DNA of 64,000 bases from Methanothrix sp. (GTDB lineage: Archaea; Halobacteriota; Methanosarcinia; Methanotrichales; Methanotrichaceae), in NCBI RefSeq assembly GCF_030055635.1, contig NZ_JASFYM010000012.1, forward strand, positions 1-64,000, written 5' to 3'. The position numbers and the translations under genes are program-made. Under the pieces are notes generated by a model, which searched no databases, was not told where the DNA came from, and worked only from the letters and a program-made list of their open reading frames with translations. Below are positions 9,092 to 18,467 of this stretch, piece by piece (positions within the stretch are counted from its first letter, which is position 1; each line of letters begins with the position of its first letter).

Positions 9092-9888
9092 AGGTCTATG
9101 CTGTTCTCGGGGATCCGGTAGAGCACAGCCTCTCGCCTGTGATGCATAACGCTGCCTTCCGTGCTATGGGTCTTCAGGCGAGCTACCATGCGTTCAGGGT
9201 TGGGATAAACAGGCTGAGGGACGCGATCCTGGGAGCTGATGCGATGGGCTTTGGTGGACTGAACCTGACGATACCATTGAAGGAGAGCGCGATGGCTGTG
9301 GTCGAGCCGGACGAGACCGCTGTGGCGATCGGCGCTGTGAACACGGTCTCATTCCGCGGAGGGATCAGGGGGCACAACACCGATGGGGTCGGCGCGTCAC
9401 TCGCCCTGAAACACTATGGCGTGAACGTCAAAGATGCTGAGGTCCTTCTGATTGGCGCAGGAGGCGCTGCAAGAGCCATCGCATACCAGCTGTCCAGAGA
9501 TGGCGCAGGGATCGTTGTGACAAACAGGACTCCTCAGCGGGGGATGGCACTCGCCAGGGATCTCGGCCTGGAGTTCCGCCCCTTCGGGGAGATCGAGGAT
9601 CTTGTCAGAGGCTCCGATGTAGTGATAAATGCAACATCTGTAGGGATGCATGAGGGCGATCCCAGGCTATTTGATGGGCGCATCCTGAGATCGGAGCAGG
9701 TCGTCTTCGATGTAATCTACAGCAGGGATACGGAGCTTCTCAGGGATGCGAGGATGGCCGGGGCGAAGGCGATCGATGGGGTCATGATGCTCGTGTACCA
9801 GGGTGCAGAAGCCCTCAGGATCTGGACAGGGCGCGAGGCTCCGGTAGATGTTATGGAGGCCGCGGTCAGAGCCGCGCTCAGAGTTTGA
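9088..9888 (+). CDS. aroE: shikimate dehydrogenase
   Basis: NADPH-dependent reduction of 3-dehydroshikimate to shikimate in the cytoplasm, 266 residues. The N-terminal substrate domain shows the diagnostic SLSPVMHNAAF near residue 14 and TIPLKE near 60 with the catalytic Lys. The Rossmann glycine loop LIGAGGAARAIAYQL follows near residue 119, then TNRTPQR and the C-terminal YQGAEALRIWTG. The TTG start overlaps the preceding stop (TTGA), indicating translational coupling to the DUF92 gene. Next to tyrA, it forms part of the aromatic amino-acid supply that continues in the trp operon. Confidence 0.95.
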   Translation: MKVYAVLGDPVEHSLSPVMHNAAFRAMGLQASYHAFRVGINRLRDAILGADAMGFGGLNLTIPLKESAMAVVEPDETAVAIGAVNTVSFRGGIRGHNTDGVGASLALKHYGVNVKDAEVLLIGAGGAARAIAYQLSRDGAGIVVTNRTPQRGMALARDLGLEFRPFGEIEDLVRGSDVVINATSVGMHEGDPRLFDGRILRSEQVVFDVIYSRDTELLRDARMAGAKAIDGVMMLVYQGAEALRIWTGREAPVDVMEAAVRAALRV

Positions 9889-9900
9889 TGGAGCGTAGCA

Positions 9901-9927
9901 GGGAGAAACTCCGGTCTGCATGCCGGA
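9901..9927 (-). repeat. copy of a short hairpin repeat (GCATG-AGACCGGAG type)
   Basis: Read on the minus strand, this segment matches the repeats at 40008-40046 and 46771-46809: CCGGCATG, A/C, AGACCGGAGTTT. The arms TCCGG (9910-9914) and CCGGA (9923-9927) can pair over an 8-base loop. It sits 12 bases after the aroE stop. Confidence 0.5.
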
Positions 9928-10001
9928 TATGGTTATGCATGCTGTGCGCTCAGGCGGGACGACTGAAGCCTTCACGATCATATAACGGCAGGGGATGAGA
10001 A

Positions 10002-10877
10002 ATGGGCAGGATGCTGATAGTTGGCGGGACGGGGGAGACCGGCTCATGGTTTGCCAGGTACTTCAGGGATCATGGATTCGATGTGTGCATCTGGGGGCCG
10101 AGCGGAAAGTTCCACGTTGCAGATGCTCTCGGGGTGAGATACGCGCATGATCTCATGAGCGAGGTGGGGGAGAGCGATATCGTGGTGCTGAGCGTGCCGA
10201 TAGAGAGAACGCCTGAGGTGGCGAGGAGGATCGGGCCAGCGATGAAGAGCGGATCGCTGCTCATGGATCTGACCTCTCTCAAGGTCGAGCCTGTGAGGGC
10301 GATGGTCGAGTCGTCCCCTCCAGATGTGGAGGTCCTCGGGGCGCATCCGATGTTCGGGCCGACGATGCCCTCGATAAGGGGGCAGACTGTGATACTCACA
10401 CCGGTCGGGGGGCGATGGGGGAGATGGTCATCTCTTGTGAGAGAGATCCTGGAGAGGGACGGCGCCAGGGTCGAGGTCCTCACGCCTGAGGAGCACGACA
10501 GGATGATGGCTGTGGTCCAGGCGCTGACGCATTTCGCGTACATTGCGATAGGCTCGACCCTTCGCTCCCTTAGATTCGACGTCTCAAAGTCGAGAAGGTT
10601 CATGAGCCCTGTGTATGAGGTGATGCTCGACTTTGTGGGGAGAATCCTCGACCAGAATCCGGAGCTTTACGCATCAATTCAGATGAATCCATTTGCGGAA
10701 GATGTAAGGAGAGCGTTCATAGAGGAGTGCATTAGGCTCTCGGACTCGATCGAGACTGGTGATGTGGAAGCCTTCAAAAGAGCGATGAGAGAGGCGGCGG
10801 AGCACTTCGGCGACACCCACAGCGCGCTCCAGCGCTCCGACAGGATAATAAACCAGCGCGCTCAGGAGCGGGAGTGA
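10002..10877 (+). CDS. tyrA: prephenate dehydrogenase
   Basis: A 291-residue NAD(P)-dependent dehydrogenase converting prephenate to 4-hydroxyphenylpyruvate for tyrosine. The Rossmann fold starts at once (MLIVGGTGETGSWFARYF). The prephenate-binding core GAHPMFGPTMPSIRGQTVILTP is spread over residues about 111-133, and the all-helical domain contains MAVVQALTHFAYIAIG near 170. No chorismate mutase or ACT domain is fused. It follows aroE by 113 bases, which contain a hairpin repeat, so it may have its own promoter or be read through. Confidence 0.92.
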   Translation: MGRMLIVGGTGETGSWFARYFRDHGFDVCIWGPSGKFHVADALGVRYAHDLMSEVGESDIVVLSVPIERTPEVARRIGPAMKSGSLLMDLTSLKVEPVRAMVESSPPDVEVLGAHPMFGPTMPSIRGQTVILTPVGGRWGRWSSLVREILERDGARVEVLTPEEHDRMMAVVQALTHFAYIAIGSTLRSLRFDVSKSRRFMSPVYEVMLDFVGRILDQNPELYASIQMNPFAEDVRRAFIEECIRLSDSIETGDVEAFKRAMREAAEHFGDTHSALQRSDRIINQRAQERE

Positions 10878-11307
10878 TCTCTGGCCAGTGCATTCCGAGC
10901 GAGAAGACAATATCCCTGCGGCCAGTAATGCAGTCTGTATCTGTCTGTGTAATTGCGCAGAAAAACGCTCATGACACAGTGTCACACATGTGGATAAAAA
11001 ATGGTCTGCATTCAATGACCATTTTCGTACCATATGCCCGATATCGTGAGGGTCCCTGAATTGCTGACCAAACGATATCGCTATCATCCAGATCGGTCAC
11101 TCATCAGACGCTCTGCTAAGAATGCGATTTGCCTCAATGTATTGAGCATGTTCTTGTGCAGCTCCACAACCTGTCTGAGATCAGCTCTTGCACCCCAGAC
11201 CTTCCACTTTATTTACCGATCACGAAAGGTTTTTTAACAACGAGGGCTTTAACCCAGACGAGCAAGCAATTCAGATCGCCTGGAGCTTGCGGTAAAGGAG
11301 GCTTGAT
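10878..11307. other. intergenic region upstream of adk
   Basis: 430 bases without a credible gene. The right end holds the adk promoter (GGTTTTTTAAC at about 11229-11239) and a leader with arms GCAAGC (11262-11267) and GCTTGC (11285-11290) able to form a stem just before the ribosome binding site AAAGGAGG. The first 300 bases show nothing I can name. Confidence 0.6.
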
Positions 11308-11955
11308 ATGAATATAGTTCTGCTCGGCCCACCAGGATCTGGGAAGGGGACCCAGGCCAAGATGATCGCTGAGAAGTTCAATGTGAAGCACATATCAACA
11401 GGGGACATACTCAGGGAGCACGTGAGGAACGGAACTGAGCTGGGGAAAGAGGCGAAGAAGTACATGGATGCAGGCCAGCTTGTGCCTGACTCGATACTGA
11501 TCGGCATAATCAGGGATCGCCTCTCCAAGCCGGATGTGGCTGGTGGCTACATGCTGGATGGCTATCCGAGAACCATCCCCCAGGCTGAGGCGCTGGACAA
11601 GATACTGCCTGAGCTGAAACAGAAGATAGATGTCGTTCTCAACATAGATGTTCCTGATGAGGAGCTGGTGAGAAGGCTCAGCGGAAGACGGATGTGCAAG
11701 TGCGGGAGAAGCTACCACATACTCTTCAACCCGCCGAAGGTTCCAGGAAAGTGCGATGCCTGCGGAGGGGAGCTCTACCACAGGGACGATGACAAGGAGG
11801 AGGCAATACTCAACAGGCTCAAGGTATACAAGCAGCAGACCCAGCCGCTGATCGACTACTACACAAAGGCGGGCCTGATCGCAAACATCAACGGCGCAGG
11901 CGAGATCAACCAGATCTTCGACGAGATCTCGAAGGTATTGAGCAAGTTCAAGTGA
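11308..11955 (+). CDS. adk: adenylate kinase with zinc lid
   Basis: Cytoplasmic interconversion of ATP + AMP and 2 ADP, 215 residues. This is the long bacterial/eukaryal-type Adk, not the small archaeal AdkA. It has the P-loop GPPGSGKGTQ (residues 7-16), the AMP site STGDILREHV (30-39) and DGYPRTIPQAE (84-94). The lid carries four Cys: 130, 132, 149 and 152 (MCKCG and GKCDACG), a structural zinc site. The start has GGAGG 7 bases upstream. A leader hairpin precedes it and a strong terminator hairpin follows. The bacterial type suggests old lateral acquisition in this lineage (inference). Confidence 0.95.
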   Translation: MNIVLLGPPGSGKGTQAKMIAEKFNVKHISTGDILREHVRNGTELGKEAKKYMDAGQLVPDSILIGIIRDRLSKPDVAGGYMLDGYPRTIPQAEALDKILPELKQKIDVVLNIDVPDEELVRRLSGRRMCKCGRSYHILFNPPKVPGKCDACGGELYHRDDDKEEAILNRLKVYKQQTQPLIDYYTKAGLIANINGAGEINQIFDEISKVLSKFK

Positions 11956-11957
11956 TC

Positions 11958-11986
11958 AGGCAGGTCAACCTGCCTTCTGTATTTTT
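11958..11986 (+). terminator. adk terminator hairpin
   Basis: Directly after the adk stop, AGGCAGGT (11958-11965) and ACCTGCCT (11968-11975) are perfect inverted repeats around CA, followed by a T-rich tail with TTTTT at about 11982-11986. Confidence 0.65.
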
Positions 11987-12091
11987 CGCAGTTATGGGGC
12001 TCAGCTTCGGAGAGCTCTTCGGTGGCTCGCATGCTCAGCGGATCAGGGCTGCCGGCATTCTCCGCCCGAAAGATTGTGCTGCAAACACCTT

Positions 12092-12331
12092 TCATTTCAC
12101 ATGCTGAGCGAGCTCGACCTGTATCTTAGATGCGATTCCGCGGCCCAGGGAGATCTTCGTTCCGTTGACATCCACAACAACCGGTCCACCAAACGGCTGG
12201 CATGCGATCTTCTTCAGCCTGATCCCCTTCCTGATCCCTATGGCCTCCAGACGCTTCTGCCAGCCGCCCAGTCCTGTGAACGATTTGACCTCGAGCAGCG
12301 AATTGCAAGGTGCCTTTGTGAGCTCTATCAT
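12092..12331 (-). CDS. FeoA-domain protein
   Basis: A 79-residue SH3-like FeoA protein. It opens MIELTKAPCNSLLEVKSFTG and continues KRLEAIGIRKGIRLKKIA, the typical Leu-Gly-rich turn of FeoA (R-L-x-x-x-G-I-x-x-G). It ends with a VDVNGTKISLGRGIASKI stretch, the second conserved strand pair. FeoA proteins modulate ferrous-iron uptake by FeoB or act as a C-terminal domain of iron repressors; no feoB is adjacent here, so the partner is unknown. A TATA element (TTTATAGA, near 12361-12368) puts the transcript start about 10 bases before the ATG at 12331; an ATG at 12358 is possible. Confidence 0.75.
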   Translation of the reverse strand: MIELTKAPCNSLLEVKSFTGLGGWQKRLEAIGIRKGIRLKKIACQPFGGPVVVDVNGTKISLGRGIASKIQVELAQHVK

Positions 12332-12563
12332 CGAAACCCCCGCGAAGCTCCATCGCATGTTCTATAAACCTACCGGTCTGAGGCATGCGTTTCATTGCAT
12401 GATATAGAGAGATGCCAGCGGATCACGCGTGCGCTGCGTACCCAGCACTCAGCGCAGAACATGCAGAAATAGCATGCGCTGAACGATGCGGATTGATGAC
12501 GCATAAGCCTCAGAGCATCGCAGATTCCGCAGCGCGCGAGCGCTCAGAGCGATGCTCCGGTCC

Positions 12564-13382
12564 TCAATCGGTGATACGCACATTTATCCCGCGCTCGTGG
12601 AGGTACCTCTTGCAATCCCGTATGCTCCACTGGTTGAAGTGGAATATGCTCGCAGCGAGCGCTGCAGATGCATCTGTTCTCCTGAACACCTCGTACATGT
12701 GCTCAGGGCTGGCGCATCCGCCTGATGCGATCACAGGTATCCTCACCATTCTTGATACCGCCTCTGTGAGCTCGATATCGAATCCATCGTATGTGCCATC
12801 ACGATCCATGCTTGTGAGCAGTATCTCACCCGCACCGAGCTCCTCAACACGCCTCGCCCATGCGAGCGCATCGACTCCAGTGAATCGCCTGCCTCCATAA
12901 TACGAGCACTCGAACCAGCACCTTCCGCTCTCGGTGTTTATGGTGATTCTGCCATCCAGATCCTGATACCTTCTCTTCGCATCGATCGCGACCACAACCG
13001 CCTGGCTGCCGTAGCTCTCTGCTATCTCCCTGATGAGCTCCGGCCTCCTGAGTGCTGCTGTGTTCACCGTCACCTTGTCAGCACCTGCGCTGAAGGCCTT
13101 CCGAGCGTCCTCCAGGCTTGAGATCCCTCCACCCACTGTCAGCGGCACAAAAACATGCTCTGATGTCTTTCTGATGACATCGAACATCGTCGCCCTCCGC
13201 TCGTGGGAGGCCGTGATATCCAGAAATACGATCTCATCAGCGCCATCCTCGTAGTAGCGGGTCGCCAGCTCCCAGGGAACCCCTGCATATCTTATCTGCC
13301 TGAACTCGATCCCCTTGACAACCCTGCCGTCCGGAACTCCGAGATCGCAATCCAGACACGGAATGATTCTGCGGGCTAGCAT
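12564..13382 (-). CDS. hisF: imidazole glycerol phosphate synthase, cyclase subunit
   Basis: TIM-barrel subunit (272 residues) that uses ammonia from HisH to turn PRFAR into imidazole glycerol phosphate and AICAR. Both catalytic Asp are visible: IIPCLDCD at residue 11 and SMDRDGT near 160. Phosphate-binding turns VGGGIS and ASGGCAS are present. The start overlaps the hisH stop by 7 bases, so the two subunits are translated together. The AICAR made here is the substrate of the PurH protein in this window. The barrel has an insertion around residues 135-150 ([13 protein letters not shown]) as in many HisF. Confidence 0.95.
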   Translation of the reverse strand: MLARRIIPCLDCDLGVPDGRVVKGIEFRQIRYAGVPWELATRYYEDGADEIVFLDITASHERRATMFDVIRKTSEHVFVPLTVGGGISSLEDARKAFSAGADKVTVNTAALRRPELIREIAESYGSQAVVVAIDAKRRYQDLDGRITINTESGRCWFECSYYGGRRFTGVDALAWARRVEELGAGEILLTSMDRDGTYDGFDIELTEAVSRMVRIPVIASGGCASPEHMYEVFRRTDASAALAASIFHFNQWSIRDCKRYLHERGINVRITD

Positions 13383-13975
13383 CTCACCATCCTCACGAAG
13401 TTCTCCAGTATCCTCAGACCCTTCGGGCCTGACTTTTCCGGATGGAACTGCGTTCCGTAGATGTTGTCCTTCGCCACAACCGCTGCGACCTCCACGCCAT
13501 AGAGTGTGGTCGCCACAGCCACTCTCTGATCGTATGGAATGCAGTGGTACGAATGGACGAAGTAGAACATATCTCCGGGGGATATGCCATCCAGCAGCTC
13601 CAGATGCCTCTTTATCTCCAGGCTGTTCCAGCCCATCTGCGGCACGGTTACGCCCTCAGGCAGCCGCACGACCCTTCCAGGGATCCAGCCGAAGCCCCTT
13701 GCCCCCGGACTCTCCTCGCTCTCATCCATCATCACCTGCATACCTATGCATATCCCCAGCACAGGCGTGCCCTCGGCGATCCTCTCCTCCAGAGGCTTCT
13801 GAAATCTGCGAAGGCTCTCCATGCACCTCCCGAAGGAGCCGACACCTGGTATGATTATCCCCGCAGCGTCCCTGAACTCAGGCTCTCTCATTATCTCGGG
13901 ATCTCCCCCTGCCTTCAGAAGTGCGTTGTATATGCTGAAGAGATTGCCCATGCCGTAGTCGACTATGGCTATCAT
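13376..13975 (-). CDS. hisH: imidazole glycerol phosphate synthase, glutamine amidotransferase subunit
   Basis: Class I glutaminase, 199 residues, supplying ammonia to HisF. The catalytic triad is visible: Cys76 in GICIGMQ, and His/Glu in [10 protein letters not shown] near residue 180. The oxyanion strand PGVGSFGR is at 43-50. The gene is first in a hisH-hisF pair. Upstream lies a TATA-like CTATATTTACATG (minus strand, near 14022-14035), and between it and the start the perfect inverted repeat ATTTTCCG / CGGAAAAT spans 13989-14009, a possible operator. Confidence 0.95.
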   Translation of the reverse strand: MIAIVDYGMGNLFSIYNALLKAGGDPEIMREPEFRDAAGIIIPGVGSFGRCMESLRRFQKPLEERIAEGTPVLGICIGMQVMMDESEESPGARGFGWIPGRVVRLPEGVTVPQMGWNSLEIKRHLELLDGISPGDMFYFVHSYHCIPYDQRVAVATTLYGVEVAAVVAKDNIYGTQFHPEKSGPKGLRILENFVRMVRC

Positions 13976-13988
13976 CTAGTGCCCTTCT

Positions 13989-14009
13989 TATTTTCCGCTG
14001 ATCGGAAAA
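13989..14009. promoter_or_regulatory. palindrome in the hisH leader
   Basis: ATTTTCCG and CGGAAAAT flank CTGAT and form a perfect 8-base inverted repeat between the hisH promoter and its start. It may be an operator or a leader hairpin. The TTCC-N7-GGAA order is the reverse of the NrpR operator (GGAA...TTCC), so NrpR is not claimed. Confidence 0.4.
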
Positions 14010-14139
14010 TGGTATCCTGCATCATGTAAATATAGCTTTTGAAAACGCTTTTATAGACAAAGGCAGGAAGCATCCTGTCGGCTCTCATCGAGCCGTGTTC
14101 TGAAATCGCAGAGATTTGTTGAATAGAGGGTGTCTTGGA

Positions 14140-15738
14140 ATGAACCTTAGAAGGCCGAATGCCAATGAGGCTACAGGGACGTTCAACCGGTCGCGGGATG
14201 TCGTCCCGATGTCCGGAATATGCAGCAGGTGTGTGGATGGATGCAGAGGCGGCTGTGAGACCTGGCTCTCATCGTTCAGAGGAAGAGAGGTGCTGTATCC
14301 GGGTCCTTTTGGAGAGATAACTGCGGGAGCCGACAAGAACTATCCTGTGGATTACTCGCATCTGAACATACAGGGTTACGCTGTCGGAGCTTACGGTCTC
14401 CCTGAGGGCGTCGAGCCTGATCCGGACACCGCGCTCTTCCCGAATGTCAACACTGAGACAGAGTACGGCTGGACCAGGAAGGTGAGGATGAGAGTGCCGA
14501 TATTCACGGGTGCTCTCGGGTCCACCGAGATAGCCAGGAAGAACTGGGAGCATTTCGCAATCGGCGCGGCCATATCCGGCATAACGCTTGTCTGCGGGGA
14601 GAACGTCTGCGGCGTCGATCCGGACCTTGTGCTTGGAAGCGACAACAAGGTCAAAAAGTCTCCTGAGATGGACAGGAGGATAGAGACTTACAAGAGGTTC
14701 CACGAGGGCTATGGCGAGATCCTAGTGCAGATGAACGTCGAGGATACGCGCCTGGGCGTGGCCGAGTATGTCTCATCGAAGCACAACCTGGAGACGATAG
14801 AGCTCAAGTGGGGTCAGGGCGCGAAGTGCATCGGCGGCGAGATAAGAGTGCCATCGCTGGAGCGCGCACTGGTGCTCAAGAGAAGGGGCTACGTGGTGCA
14901 GCCAGACCCTGAGGATCCGGCGGTCCAGGCAGCATTCAAGGAGGGCGGAATAAAGGAGTTCGAGCGTCATTCGCGTCTCGGCTTTGTTACAAAGGACGGC
15001 TTCCTGAGAGAGGTCGACCGTCTCAGAGATCTCGGATTCAAGCGGATCACGCTGAAGACAGGCGCTTACTCCATGGTCGAGCTCGCGATGGCCATAAGAT
15101 TCGGCGCCGAGGCTCACCTGGATCTGATCACGATAGACGGCGCTCCGGGCGGCACCGGAATGAGCCCCTGGCCGATGATGAACGAGTGGGGGATACCCAC
15201 GTTCTACCTGGAGGCCCTCGCGTACGAGTTCTGCGAGCGGCTGTCAAAGCGTGGAATGCGTGTCCCGGATATAGCGATGGCAGGCGGATTCTCGACAGAG
15301 GATGGCGTCTTCAAGGCGATCGCCATGGGCAGCCCGTATGTGAAGGCGGTCTGCATGGGAAGGGCCCTGATGATCCCGGGCATGGTCGGGAAGAACATCC
15401 AGAAGTGGCTCGAGACAGGGGATCTGCCCAAGACGGTTGCGAAGTACGGTCAGCGGCCTGAGGAGATATTCGTGAGCTATGAGGAGCTCAGGGCCAAGTA
15501 CGGAGATGAGATCAAGAACATACCGCTTGGCGCTGTCGCGATCTACACGTACTGCCAGAAGTTCAAGACGGGACTGCAGCAGCTGATGGCCGGCTCGAGG
15601 AACTTCAGCATCTCCTCCATATCGAGAAAGGATCTAATGGCGCTCACAGAGGATGCTGCCAGGATATCCGGCATACCCTACGTCATGGATGCATACAGGG
15701 ACAAGGCGCTGGAGATACTCGACTGGATGGGAGAATGA
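14140..15738 (+). CDS. FMN-binding glutamate-synthase-family protein with an N-terminal Cys cluster
   Basis: A 532-residue relative of the FMN domain (domain 2) of glutamate synthase. The barrel shows LDLITIDGAPGGTGMSPWP near residue 340 and AGGFSTEDGVFKAIAMGSPYVKAVCMGRA near 385-415, the FMN phosphate site followed by the iron-sulfur Cys region. The N-terminus has a separate cluster CSRCVDGCRGGC near residue 29, spacing C-x2-C-x3-C-x3-C, which could bind an extra iron-sulfur centre. No glutaminase or ferredoxin domain is fused, so true glutamate synthase activity needs partners; archaeal paralogues include methylamine-glutamate methyltransferase-like subunits. The ATG at 14140 has GAGGGTG 8 bases before it; a TTG at 14116 is less likely. 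A terminator overlaps its stop. Confidence 0.85.
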   Translation: MNLRRPNANEATGTFNRSRDVVPMSGICSRCVDGCRGGCETWLSSFRGREVLYPGPFGEITAGADKNYPVDYSHLNIQGYAVGAYGLPEGVEPDPDTALFPNVNTETEYGWTRKVRMRVPIFTGALGSTEIARKNWEHFAIGAAISGITLVCGENVCGVDPDLVLGSDNKVKKSPEMDRRIETYKRFHEGYGEILVQMNVEDTRLGVAEYVSSKHNLETIELKWGQGAKCIGGEIRVPSLERALVLKRRGYVVQPDPEDPAVQAAFKEGGIKEFERHSRLGFVTKDGFLREVDRLRDLGFKRITLKTGAYSMVELAMAIRFGAEAHLDLITIDGAPGGTGMSPWPMMNEWGIPTFYLEALAYEFCERLSKRGMRVPDIAMAGGFSTEDGVFKAIAMGSPYVKAVCMGRALMIPGMVGKNIQKWLETGDLPKTVAKYGQRPEEIFVSYEELRAKYGDEIKNIPLGAVAIYTYCQKFKTGLQQLMAGSRNFSISSISRKDLMALTEDAARISGIPYVMDAYRDKALEILDWMGE

Positions 15739-15761
15739 GCTTCTCCCAGCGTTCTTTTTTT
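15729..15761 (+). terminator. terminator hairpin with T-run
   Basis: GGGAGAA (15729-15735) and TTCTCCC (15741-15747) pair across the stop codon of the preceding gene, followed by a seven-base T-run ending near 15761. Confidence 0.7.
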
Positions 15762-15929
15762 ATACGTTTGACAGCGTGGATCTCATGCGATTCTGCTGAT
15801 GGAATCACTCATTCGCAGGATCGCATGGCACAACCGTGCCGCTACAGGAAATTTGACAGAGCGGCTGCGGATTCGTCACGCTCCCAGATCAGCAAAAGCG
15901 TTATCAAACCTCTGTGAGATCTAAGTGCG

Positions 15930-16847
15930 ATGAACCGCAAGCTTTTGATGAGGGGCAAGGTGAAGGAGGCCTACGATCTCGGCTCGGAGCTGGAGTTCCA
16001 GTTCACGGATAGCATCTCTGTGTTCGACAAGATCATACCGACAAAGATACCTTACAAGGGCGAGACGCTCTGCAGGGAGGGCGTCTTCTGGTTCGGGCGG
16101 GCTGAGCGGATGGGCATAAGGAACCATTTCATCAGATACCTCCCGCCCGCTGGCATGATCGTGAGAAAGGTCAGCATCGTGCCTCCGGAGCGCATAACCC
16201 GTGAGACGAAAGGACATCTGATACCCCTGGAGTTCATATGCCGCTGGTATGTCGCAGGCTCGCTCTTCGACCGGCTCGAGTCAGGGGAGATCGGGCCTGA
16301 GGCTCTCGGATTTCCACGGGGGAGAAAGGTCTCATTTGCGGAGCAGCTGCCAGAGCCGTACATAGAGCTCTCCACCAAGCTGGAGAAGACCGACAGGCTT
16401 CTGAGCCGGGATGAGGCTCTGGAGCTGGCGAAGCTCAGCCCGCAGGAGTTCGAGGAGATCACGGAGATGATCATCAGGATAGATGAGGATATCATGAGAT
16501 GCGTTGAGCCCAGGGGACTCATACACGTGGACGGGAAGAAGGAGTTCGCGTTCGATGAGAACAGGGAGATCATGGTGGTCGATGTCTACGGAACAGCGGA
16601 TGAGGACAGGTTCTGGGATAAATCCCTTTACGAGGAGGGTGAGTACGTCGATCTGAGCAAGGAGTACGTGCGGAAGTACTACAGGCAGATCGGCTACAAG
16701 GACATGCTCTACCAGGCCCGGAGCGCGAAGATGCCGGAGCCAGAGATTCCACCGCTGCCAGATGATATCGTGCGAAGGACGAGCGAGATATACATCCAGC
16801 TGTACGAGAGGATCACAGGCGAGAGGTTCGTGCCCGCAAGGGCATGA
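15930..16847 (+). CDS. purC: SAICAR synthetase
   Basis: Phosphoribosylaminoimidazole-succinocarboxamide synthase, 305 residues: joins CAIR and aspartate with ATP in purine synthesis. Family landmarks are seen: RGKVKEAYDLG (residues 8-18), the phosphate loop with FTDSISVFD (29-37), KIPYKGETLC, EFICRWYVAGSLF near 95 and LIHVDGKKEFAFD near 196. The start is an ATG closely following TAAGTGCG. A purine theme links it with purH 1.6 kb away on the other strand. Confidence 0.95.
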   Translation: MNRKLLMRGKVKEAYDLGSELEFQFTDSISVFDKIIPTKIPYKGETLCREGVFWFGRAERMGIRNHFIRYLPPAGMIVRKVSIVPPERITRETKGHLIPLEFICRWYVAGSLFDRLESGEIGPEALGFPRGRKVSFAEQLPEPYIELSTKLEKTDRLLSRDEALELAKLSPQEFEEITEMIIRIDEDIMRCVEPRGLIHVDGKKEFAFDENREIMVVDVYGTADEDRFWDKSLYEEGEYVDLSKEYVRKYYRQIGYKDMLYQARSAKMPEPEIPPLPDDIVRRTSEIYIQLYERITGERFVPARA

Positions 16848-16891
16848 TCGATTTTTGATGCATGTGAAGGGAACAGCCCCCTATGAGGCCG

Positions 16892-16986
16892 TTTCCTCAA
16901 ATATTAATTCGAGGAAATGTTAATTTCCGCCAGGCATCTCTGCGAGGATCGTATTGCAATTTATCGGGATCATCTCTCCGATAAAT
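16892..16986. terminator. two hairpins between convergent purC and beta-helix gene
   Basis: The arms TTTCCTC (16892-16898) and GAGGAAA (16911-16917) form one stem. ATTTATCGG (16959-16967) and CCGATAAAT (16978-16986) form a second perfect 9-base stem. They lie between converging genes and are best read as 3'-end hairpins for both. Confidence 0.5.
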
Positions 16987-17005
16987 CGCATCGCCACCGG
17001 AAATT

Positions 17006-18463
17006 TTACAGCACAGGCGTGAACGGCGGGCGCTCGACCTCCCGCTTCTCCTCGAATACCGGCGGGCCTCTGCGAGCTGTATATCTTATTGCGGCTCCGG
17101 TCTCGTTGACGCTGATGGTTTTGCCCTCCTCCGGATCGTAACGAGCGTATCGCCTTACATCATTCAGGATCTCTTCCGGATCGACATCTCCTGTGAATGG
17201 CATCACAAGCGGTCTGTAGTCCGCGGCCATCGAGCTGCCCTTCGGTATGGTGTAGGGCGTATCTCCTATGCCATCTCCATCCTCATCAGATCCCCTGTAA
17301 TCGCTGTAGTGGTTGCCCACGGTCGTGTTCCATATGCTCTTCGTCTGGTTGTCATAAGCGCTTATCACGTTGTCCACGAAATTGTTCCTGTAGATCAGGT
17401 TGTTCCAGTTCTTGTCGAGCCTGACGCCGTGTGTGTTCCTGGATATGTTGTTCGCGCAGAGGGCGTTTCTCTGGCAGTTCTCAGTTATCTCCAGCCCGTT
17501 GTAGTTGTTCGATGCTGTGTTCCTGAAAACCAGGTTGTAGCTGCTGTTCGCCTGGATGCTCATGCCGACCCCGAACCCGCTCACGATCTCGCTTCTCCTG
17601 TTGTTGACGAGGATGTTCCCGGATATCGTGTTGTTGTGCGAGTCTGCCAGGAGGATCCCGTAGTAGTTGAGATCTGCCTGGTTTCCAGTTGCAGAGCTGT
17701 GGTTAGTGCCCCAGAAGACCAGACCCTCCGAGTTCCTGCTCAGGATATTATCTATGACATTGATATCCTCACAGTTTCTGAAGAAAAGTCCTGCATGCGT
17801 GTTGTTTATCGCCCTGCATTCTCTGACAACGAATAACCTGGAGTTCGAGGCGTTCAGCCCAGCCTTCTCACACCCTGTAAGCTCTGAGCTGCTGATGCTC
17901 ACGTTCGAGGATCTCAGAATCAGCACACCGGTCTTGCAGCTCTGGAATGTGGAATTGTCCATCAGAAGATCATGAAGGTCCTCGGCGAAAACCCCGACCT
18001 CTGCATCCCTCACGATTATGTTCTTAAGCGTCACGTTACTACCGAACACGAGAACGGCTGCGTTCGGCAGGTCCAGCCTGAGGTAGCGATCCGCAGATGC
18101 CGCGTGGGTTGAAGTCCCTGATGCTCGTGAAGCGCCTCCCTGATATCGCTCCATGTAGTACTTGAACTTCTCCTCAGATGGCCTCTTCACCCCCGCTATC
18201 GAGAATCCCTCTATCCTCACGCCATCGGACCGAACTGCTATCGCCGGAGACTGGACGTCAGAGCGTATGAAGGCGCCGTATCCGATGAGCGTCAGCGGCC
18301 TGTCAACAACGAACGGCCTGTGCTCTCCAGCTTCCAGGATCAGCGTGTCTCCCGGGGTAGCCGAGTTTATCGCGCTCTGGACATCCTGGCCCGCTGGGAT
18401 CTGTACGGCCATGGCTGGAGATGAGAGAAGAGACAGGATGATCGCGATCCTGAGAGCATACAT
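17006..18463 (-). CDS. secreted right-handed beta-helix (NosD-type) protein
   Basis: A 485-residue exported protein. It has an N-terminal signal peptide ([19 protein letters not shown], cleavage about residue 19), then the NosD opening [21 protein letters not shown] and many parallel beta-helix coils rich in NNT, GNxI and SNN turns (residues 80-380). Near residue 410 comes the acidic loop [12 protein letters not shown] seen in NosD/periplasmic copper-binding repeats, then a charged tail. No membrane anchor is evident. Function is unknown; such helices bind or cleave carbohydrates, and real copper delivery is shown only for nos clusters, absent here. It begins 4 bases after purH and is probably co-transcribed; an upstream ATG at 18520 would overlap purH and lose the signal peptide. 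Confidence 0.8.
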   Translation of the reverse strand: MYALRIAIILSLLSSPAMAVQIPAGQDVQSAINSATPGDTLILEAGEHRPFVVDRPLTLIGYGAFIRSDVQSPAIAVRSDGVRIEGFSIAGVKRPSEEKFKYYMERYQGGASRASGTSTHAASADRYLRLDLPNAAVLVFGSNVTLKNIIVRDAEVGVFAEDLHDLLMDNSTFQSCKTGVLILRSSNVSISSSELTGCEKAGLNASNSRLFVVRECRAINNTHAGLFFRNCEDINVIDNILSRNSEGLVFWGTNHSSATGNQADLNYYGILLADSHNNTISGNILVNNRRSEIVSGFGVGMSIQANSSYNLVFRNTASNNYNGLEITENCQRNALCANNISRNTHGVRLDKNWNNLIYRNNFVDNVISAYDNQTKSIWNTTVGNHYSDYRGSDEDGDGIGDTPYTIPKGSSMAADYRPLVMPFTGDVDPEEILNDVRRYARYDPEEGKTISVNETGAAIRYTARRGPPVFEEKREVERPPFTPVL

Positions 18464-18467
18464 GCGC

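Noticed and set aside
13989-14009. NrpR operator before hisH
   Set aside because: The palindrome has TTCC before GGAA, the reverse of the known NrpR order.
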